Origin: JAJZQZ01 sp963790415
Lineage (GTDB): Bacteria > Actinomycetota > Thermoleophilia > RBG-16-64-13
Direction of reading: 5' to 3'
Assembly (NCBI GenBank): GCA_963790415.1
Contig: CAWBOK010000009.1
Coordinates: 1-64,000 of the forward strand
DNA: 64,000 nucleotides
Notes under the pieces: model-generated
The model's input: the letters and a program-made list of their open reading frames with translations, nothing else
Database searches by the model: none
Told to the model about the DNA's origin: nothing
Made by a program: the position numbers and the translations under genes
Shown: positions 59,941 through 64,000 of the stretch, piece by piece
How positions within the stretch are numbered: position 1 is the first letter of the stretch
Layout: every line of letters begins with the position of its first letter

Positions 59941-60183
59941 ATGGAAAAGGACGACATCCTCGCGAAGATCCGCGAGTTCCTCGTTGAGCAGTTGGGCGTG
60001 GAGGGCGCTATCGTCACCATGGAGGCGCGCTTCCAGGAAGACCTCGACGCCGATAGTCTCGATCTCGTCGAGTTGATCATGGAACTCGAAGACGAGTTCG
60101 GCGTGAAGATCAGCGACGAGGAGGCCGAGAAGATCACCACCGTGGGCGACGCCGTCGAGTTCATCGCCGCGCGCGCCGGCTAG
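59941..60183 (+). CDS. acpP: acyl carrier protein
   Basis: 80 residues, highly acidic: ILAKIREFLVEQLGVEGAIV, then DLDADSLDLVELIMELEDEF with the phosphopantetheine Ser in D-S-L, and VKISDEEAEKITTVGDAVEF. Carries growing fatty acyl chains. ATG 59941 is preceded by GGGAG. A dispersed repeat copy begins 2 nt after its stop. Confidence 0.96.
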   Translation: MEKDDILAKIREFLVEQLGVEGAIVTMEARFQEDLDADSLDLVELIMELEDEFGVKISDEEAEKITTVGDAVEFIAARAG

Positions 60184-60184
60184 G

Positions 60185-60343
60185 AGGCTGCTGAAAAGCG
60201 AAACTTTGGCCCCCAGAACGCACTGGCCGGCGCGATACGGCGTCCTCAGTTGCGCCCGTAGCGCCGCTACGAGCGCTCCCTGCGTCCTTGTCTTGCACTC
60301 GTCCATCGCGCTCTGAAGGCGAAGCGTCATTTTTCAGCAGCCG
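60185..60343 (+). repeat. 159-bp dispersed element with terminal inverted repeats, copy 3
   Basis: Perfect 12-bp terminal inverted repeats (GGCTGCTGAAAA 60186-60197 with 60331-60342), same orientation as copy 2. The T-to-C change inside the arm is matched by a compensating change in the other arm, so the pairing is conserved although the sequence changed. Lies between acpP and rnc. Confidence 0.85.
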
Positions 60344-60376
60344 GCTAGGGCGGTTCGTCGCGGCAGGTCTCTCGAC

Positions 60377-61174
60377 GTGAAGACCCCCGCGGTGCCGCCG
60401 CCTGAGTCCGCTCTGCGCGCGCTGTTCGCGGATCTCCCCGCGGAGATGCTGGAGCAGGCACTTACTCATTCTTCCTGGATCGAAGACCGCGCCCGGTCCT
60501 ACGAACGGCTGGAGTTCCTTGGGGACAGCGTGCTCGGCCTGGCGGTGGCGTGGGCGTTGCACGAGCGCTTCCCCGGCGCGGAAGAGGGAACGTTGGCCAA
60601 GCTGAAAGCGTTCGTGGTCAGCCGGAGGAGTTGCGGGGTGGTGGCGCGACGGTTGGCGCTTGACGACTTGGTGCTGGAGCGAGCCGCCGGGACTGAGGAG
60701 CAGCGCCGTGAACTGGCCGGCAGCGCGACCTCTCTCGGCAACGTCTTGGAGGCCCTCATCGGAGCCACCTACCTGACTTATGGCTTCGACACCGTGCGAG
60801 ACGCCGTGGTGGAGGCCTTCGCCGACCGCATCGCGTACGGCGTGAGCAGCTACGTCGACTACAAGAGCACCTTGCAGGAGCACTTGGCCTCCAGCGGCCT
60901 GGTGGCCGAGTACCGATTGGTCGAGACCGACGGTCCCCCTCACGCCCGGGCCTTCACGTCGGAAGTGCTGGTGACCGGGTCCGCGGCCGGCCGCGGGAGC
61001 GGACGGAGCATCAAGAAGAGCGAGCAGCGTGCCGCCCATGCGGCCTTGGTCGGAATGGGTGTGCTGGCGGCGCCGTCCGGCAGGGGGAGTTCGCACGACG
61101 GGGACGCGTCCGCTACGGTCGCGGAGCCGTCGGCGCCCGCGCCCGACATCGGATCTCCGGGGGCTAATTCGTGA
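60377..61174 (+). CDS. rnc: ribonuclease III
   Basis: 265 residues. RNase III domain with signature ERLEFLGDSVLGLAVAWALH and catalytic acidic residues (Glu and Asp in that motif; Glu in GNVLEALIGATYLTYG), then a double-stranded-RNA-binding domain (YKSTLQEHLASSGLVAEYRL to KKSEQRAAHAALVGMGVL), then a 35-residue Ser/Ala/Pro tail beyond the usual end. Processes rRNA and other duplex RNA. GTG 60377 is the only start giving the full domain. Stop overlaps smc (GTGA). Confidence 0.94.
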   Translation: MKTPAVPPPESALRALFADLPAEMLEQALTHSSWIEDRARSYERLEFLGDSVLGLAVAWALHERFPGAEEGTLAKLKAFVVSRRSCGVVARRLALDDLVLERAAGTEEQRRELAGSATSLGNVLEALIGATYLTYGFDTVRDAVVEAFADRIAYGVSSYVDYKSTLQEHLASSGLVAEYRLVETDGPPHARAFTSEVLVTGSAAGRGSGRSIKKSEQRAAHAALVGMGVLAAPSGRGSSHDGDASATVAEPSAPAPDIGSPGANS

Positions 61175-64000
61175 CCTTTCTGCGTTCGGTCCGGCTGAAG
61201 GGGTTCAAGACCTTCGCCCGCACCACGGAACTCGAATTCGAGCCGGGTGTGACGGTGATCATCGGCCCCAACGGCAGTGGGAAGAGCAACATCGCGGATG
61301 GCGTCCTCTGGGCGCTCGGGGAACAGAGTCCCACCAGTCTCCGGGGTCGGAGCATGCAGGACGTCATCTTCTCGGGCTCCGATGGGCAGCGACCGGGCGC
61401 CGTGGCCGAGGTCGCCTTGGTCTTCGAGAACCAGGCGGGCATGTTCCCCGTAGACTACGCGCAGGTGGAGATCTCCCGACGGCTACTGCGCGATGGGTCG
61501 TCAGAATACCGGCTGAACGGTTCCGGATGCCGGCTGCTCGACATCCAGGAGCTGGTGGCGGGGGCGGGATTGGGGCGGGAGATGCACAGCGTCATCAGCC
61601 AGGGGAGAGTGGATGAGCTGGTCAATTCCACTCCGCAGACCCGTCGTTCCCTGGTGGAGGAGGCCGCGGGCCTGGGGCAGTACAAGAAGCGGCGCGATCG
61701 GGCCCAGGCCAAGCTGGACAAGGTGCGGGTGAACCTGGACCGGGTGTCGGCGGTGGAGCACGAGGTGCGGGGCGCGTTGCGGCCCCTCAAGATGCAGGTG
61801 ACGGCTGCCGAACGGTTCGCCCAGGCTACCGAGGAACTCGCCGCGACGCAGACACGCCGGGCGTTGGTGGAGTTGCTCGATCTCCGCGGGGAGATCGCGG
61901 ACCGCGGCGCGGAACTAGCGACCGTCGAGGCACGCCGGCGCGAGGTGGACGCGGTGTTGGCCGCCTTGCGCGACGAACGGATGCGGGAAGAGGAGCGTTT
62001 CACCGCCGCGTTGCTGGAGCGGGAGCGGGTCAGCGGGGTCTTCCACACTACCCGGGCTGAGGCCGAGCGGATGCGCGCGCGGGCGGCCGCCTTGGGGCAG
62101 CGCTCGGCGCGGGCCGTCGCGGAGGCGTCTCGCGCCGCTCGGCGCCGGGAGGCCGCGGAAGAGGAACTCGGCTTCGTCGAGGCGCGGCTCGCAGTTCTGG
62201 CCGACACGCCGACGCAGAGCGCCTCCCGTCTGGAACGGGTGACGCAGGCGGCACGCACGGTCACCTCTCTGCTGGGGGGGATACGTCCGCGGTTCCAGGC
62301 CGCTCTGCACGACGAGGACGACCGCAAGGACGCGGTGTTCGAATTGGAGGCCGCGCGCAGTCGGCTGGTGCAGGAACGGGAGTTCCTGCAGCGGCAGCTG
62401 GAGGAGCATGGCCTCCGGGCTCTGGAGGTGAAGGCCCGCGAAGAGGAGGCCGCGGCGGGTGTGGCCGCGTTGGCACTCGTGGTTATGGAGCGCGAGAAGG
62501 CGGTCGTCGAGGCTCAGCGGTGCTCCGATGAGTCGGCCGCTTCGGCGGCGGAGGCTGCCGACCGCGCGCGGAAGGCCGAGGAGGTGTCTCGTGCCGCCGC
62601 CGCCGACGTGCGTGTGGCCGAAGCCGCCCTTGACGCCCTGACGGGCCGTATCTCTGTCTTGCGCGACGTCTGTCTGCGCCGCGAGGGTGTTCCTGAGGCC
62701 GCCCGAGGGTTGCTGGCCGCGACCGATGATGCCGCCCTGGTCGCGGAACTGTTGCGCGTGCAGCCGGGCTACGAGCGCGCGGTGGCGGCGGCTTTGGGGT
62801 CGCTGGCGTCGGGCGTGGTGATCTCGGGGCGGCGCGATGCCGCTTTGGTCGGCGTAGCCGATGGACCCGTCGAGGTGTTGTGGCCCGGCGAGGTTCGGTC
62901 GCCGGCGACCGCCGCGGCCGCCGCCGACGTCGCGACCGCCGCTGCTCGGGTCGGGGGCGGCTTGGGCGGCGCTGAAGTGGGCGGGTTCCTCGACCTGTGG
63001 GACCTCGTGGACGGCCCCGCCGGGTTGATCGCCGCCCTGAAGCTCTTGACGCCCGCCACGTTGGTGGCTCGTGTCACCGACACCGACACCGACACCGACA
63101 CCGGCGTCGCGGGCGCCGTCGCCGAACCAGGCGGCGTTCCCATCGGCGTCGCGGGCACGGTCGCCGAACCAAGCGTTTCCGCGGACCTCGGCCCCGCGGT
63201 TCGGGTGGTGCACGCCGACGGGCGCGTGCTTCATGGGAGGCTGCATGCGGCGCGGCGCGGCGAGGCCGGGGCGGAGGCCCTGCTGGCCGCGCGCGCGGAG
63301 TTGAAAGGTCTCGAGGTGGAGCACACCGCCGCCCAGGCGGGCGCGGAGAAGGCGCGCGTCGAGGCCTCTGCCGCGGAGGCGGCCATGGTGGCGGCTGCTC
63401 AGACCGCCGCCACGCTGGAAGCGGAAGCGCGCGCGGCCGGCCGCGCCGGCGCGGCGGCCGCCGACGATCTCACCGTCGTTCGCCGCCGACTTGAGGATGC
63501 CGAGGGCCGTCTGACCGAGGTGCAGGCCCGGCACGAACGCGACCGAGAGCTCGTGGCGGGTCTGAGCGACGACCTCACGAGGGTGAAGCAGGAGTTCGAC
63601 GACACCGCCGCCAAGCTCGAGCATGGGCGTCAGGCGCTACGGGCCATGCGGGAGGATGTGGACCTGCTTCGCCGCGATCTATCCCGGCTCGAAGCCAAGC
63701 GGGCCCAAGCGGCGGTGCTGGAGGTTCGTTTGAAGGAGCGCCTCCGCGGCCAGAGCGAGGAGTGCGACCGGGTGACGACCCAGCGTGCCGCGCTGATCCG
63801 AGTAGTGGAGTCCGCACGTGGACAAGAGGGAACCCTCGAACAGCTCCTCCCGATACTCGGTGATCTTCATGCCGTGACTGAAGGTCTGGCACAGGAGGTC
63901 GAGTCAGGGGTGGCCGCACTGCAACAGCAGGTCGACCGGTCCCGCGCGGCTGGGGATGATTTCGCCGAGGCACTGAAGGATCACGGCCGTCGCGAAGCCG
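61171..64000 (+). CDS. smc: chromosome segregation protein SMC, 3'-truncated by the window
   Basis: 943 codons to the window end with no stop. ATPase head: TFLRSVRLKGFKTFARTTEL, Walker A IIGPNGSGKSNIADGVLWAL, HSVISQGRVDELVNSTPQTR with R-loop. A long Ala/Glu/Arg coiled coil, a hinge at about residues 505-690 (RISVLRDVCLRREGVPEAAR, LLRVQPGYERAVAAALGSLA) and the return coiled coil follow. The C-terminal Walker B head is outside the window. Organises chromosomes with ScpAB. The hinge holds an unusual low-complexity insert (about 63075-63195). GTG 61171 overlaps the rnc stop. Confidence 0.95.
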   Translation, partial: MTFLRSVRLKGFKTFARTTELEFEPGVTVIIGPNGSGKSNIADGVLWALGEQSPTSLRGRSMQDVIFSGSDGQRPGAVAEVALVFENQAGMFPVDYAQVEISRRLLRDGSSEYRLNGSGCRLLDIQELVAGAGLGREMHSVISQGRVDELVNSTPQTRRSLVEEAAGLGQYKKRRDRAQAKLDKVRVNLDRVSAVEHEVRGALRPLKMQVTAAERFAQATEELAATQTRRALVELLDLRGEIADRGAELATVEARRREVDAVLAALRDERMREEERFTAALLERERVSGVFHTTRAEAERMRARAAALGQRSARAVAEASRAARRREAAEEELGFVEARLAVLADTPTQSASRLERVTQAARTVTSLLGGIRPRFQAALHDEDDRKDAVFELEAARSRLVQEREFLQRQLEEHGLRALEVKAREEEAAAGVAALALVVMEREKAVVEAQRCSDESAASAAEAADRARKAEEVSRAAAADVRVAEAALDALTGRISVLRDVCLRREGVPEAARGLLAATDDAALVAELLRVQPGYERAVAAALGSLASGVVISGRRDAALVGVADGPVEVLWPGEVRSPATAAAAADVATAAARVGGGLGGAEVGGFLDLWDLVDGPAGLIAALKLLTPATLVARVTDTDTDTDTGVAGAVAEPGGVPIGVAGTVAEPSVSADLGPAVRVVHADGRVLHGRLHAARRGEAGAEALLAARAELKGLEVEHTAAQAGAEKARVEASAAEAAMVAAAQTAATLEAEARAAGRAGAAAADDLTVVRRRLEDAEGRLTEVQARHERDRELVAGLSDDLTRVKQEFDDTAAKLEHGRQALRAMREDVDLLRRDLSRLEAKRAQAAVLEVRLKERLRGQSEECDRVTTQRAALIRVVESARGQEGTLEQLLPILGDLHAVTEGLAQEVESGVAALQQQVDRSRAAGDDFAEALKDHGRREA
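63075..63195 (+). repeat. low-complexity and tandem repeat insert in the SMC hinge
   Basis: An ACCGAC hexamer repeat encodes alternating Thr-Asp, followed by two copies of a roughly 40-bp unit encoding GVAGAVAEPGG and GVAGTVAEPS. All stay in frame. Slippage-type expansion within the hinge domain. Confidence 0.75.

Overview
The window is high-GC DNA from an actinobacterial-phylum genome. The core block carB-pyrK-pyrD-mihF-gmk-rpoZ-coaBC (45.2-52.9 kb) contains the actinobacterial-type integration host factor, and plsX-acpP-rnc-smc follows at the right end. Gene content points to an anaerobic or facultative lifestyle: a ring-cleavage hydrolase of the BamA type, a split phenylphosphate-synthase-like enzyme, a multihaem c-type cytochrome and flavoredoxin-like proteins. 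I would not name a genus; a deep-branching class fits better than Streptomyces-like groups.

Layout. 0-7.6 kb is degraded or poorly resolved: a SulP transporter cut by the window start, a DUF6325 protein, a SHOCT membrane protein, a DUF1269-arylsulfatase fusion, a GAP-family membrane protein, and remnants of a lipoamide acyltransferase (E2) and a dihydrolipoamide dehydrogenase. 7.6-26.3 kb is the centrepiece, a LysR regulator facing a long catabolic cluster: amidohydrolase_2, ATP-grasp half of a PEP-synthase-like enzyme, HAD protein, unknown protein, old-yellow-enzyme-like reductase, acyl-CoA ligase, SDR dehydrogenase, acyl-CoA dehydrogenase, phosphohistidine half of the PEP-synthase-like enzyme, complete Liv-type ABC importer, thiolase and BamA-like hydrolase. 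26.4-45 kb is accessory: MarR-pirin-YceI, cyclophilin lipoprotein, flavin reductase, two MFS transporters, a catabolic acetolactate synthase, DUF89, a cytochrome with four near-identical repeats, a geranylgeranyl-reductase-like flavoprotein, a sugar dehydrogenase lipoprotein, a MacB-type ABC system and a DHDPS-family protein. 45-64 kb is housekeeping: pyrimidine synthesis, GMP kinase, RNA polymerase omega, CoA synthesis, the principal sigma factor, a heterodimeric ABC exporter, fatty-acid synthesis genes, RNase III and SMC.

The catabolic cluster reads as one programme: import an organic acid or aromatic compound (Liv system), activate it by phosphorylation and/or CoA ligation, reduce and dehydrogenate the ring (OYE, SDR, acyl-CoA dehydrogenase), open it hydrolytically (BamA-like) and thiolyse the chain. 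The pairing of a phenylphosphate-synthase-like enzyme with an amidohydrolase and a BamA-like hydrolase, with no UbiD carboxylase or benzoyl-CoA reductase in the window, may represent an undescribed route.

Two structural themes cut across the window. First, many genes from 0 to 46 kb, including the normally essential carB, are broken by isolated single-base shifts, mostly +1 insertions outside long homopolymers; none were seen in 46-64 kb. I give full gene spans across these breaks and note approximate positions. Second, a 159-bp element with 12-13 bp perfect terminal inverted repeats occurs three times, each time at the stop codon of a gene.
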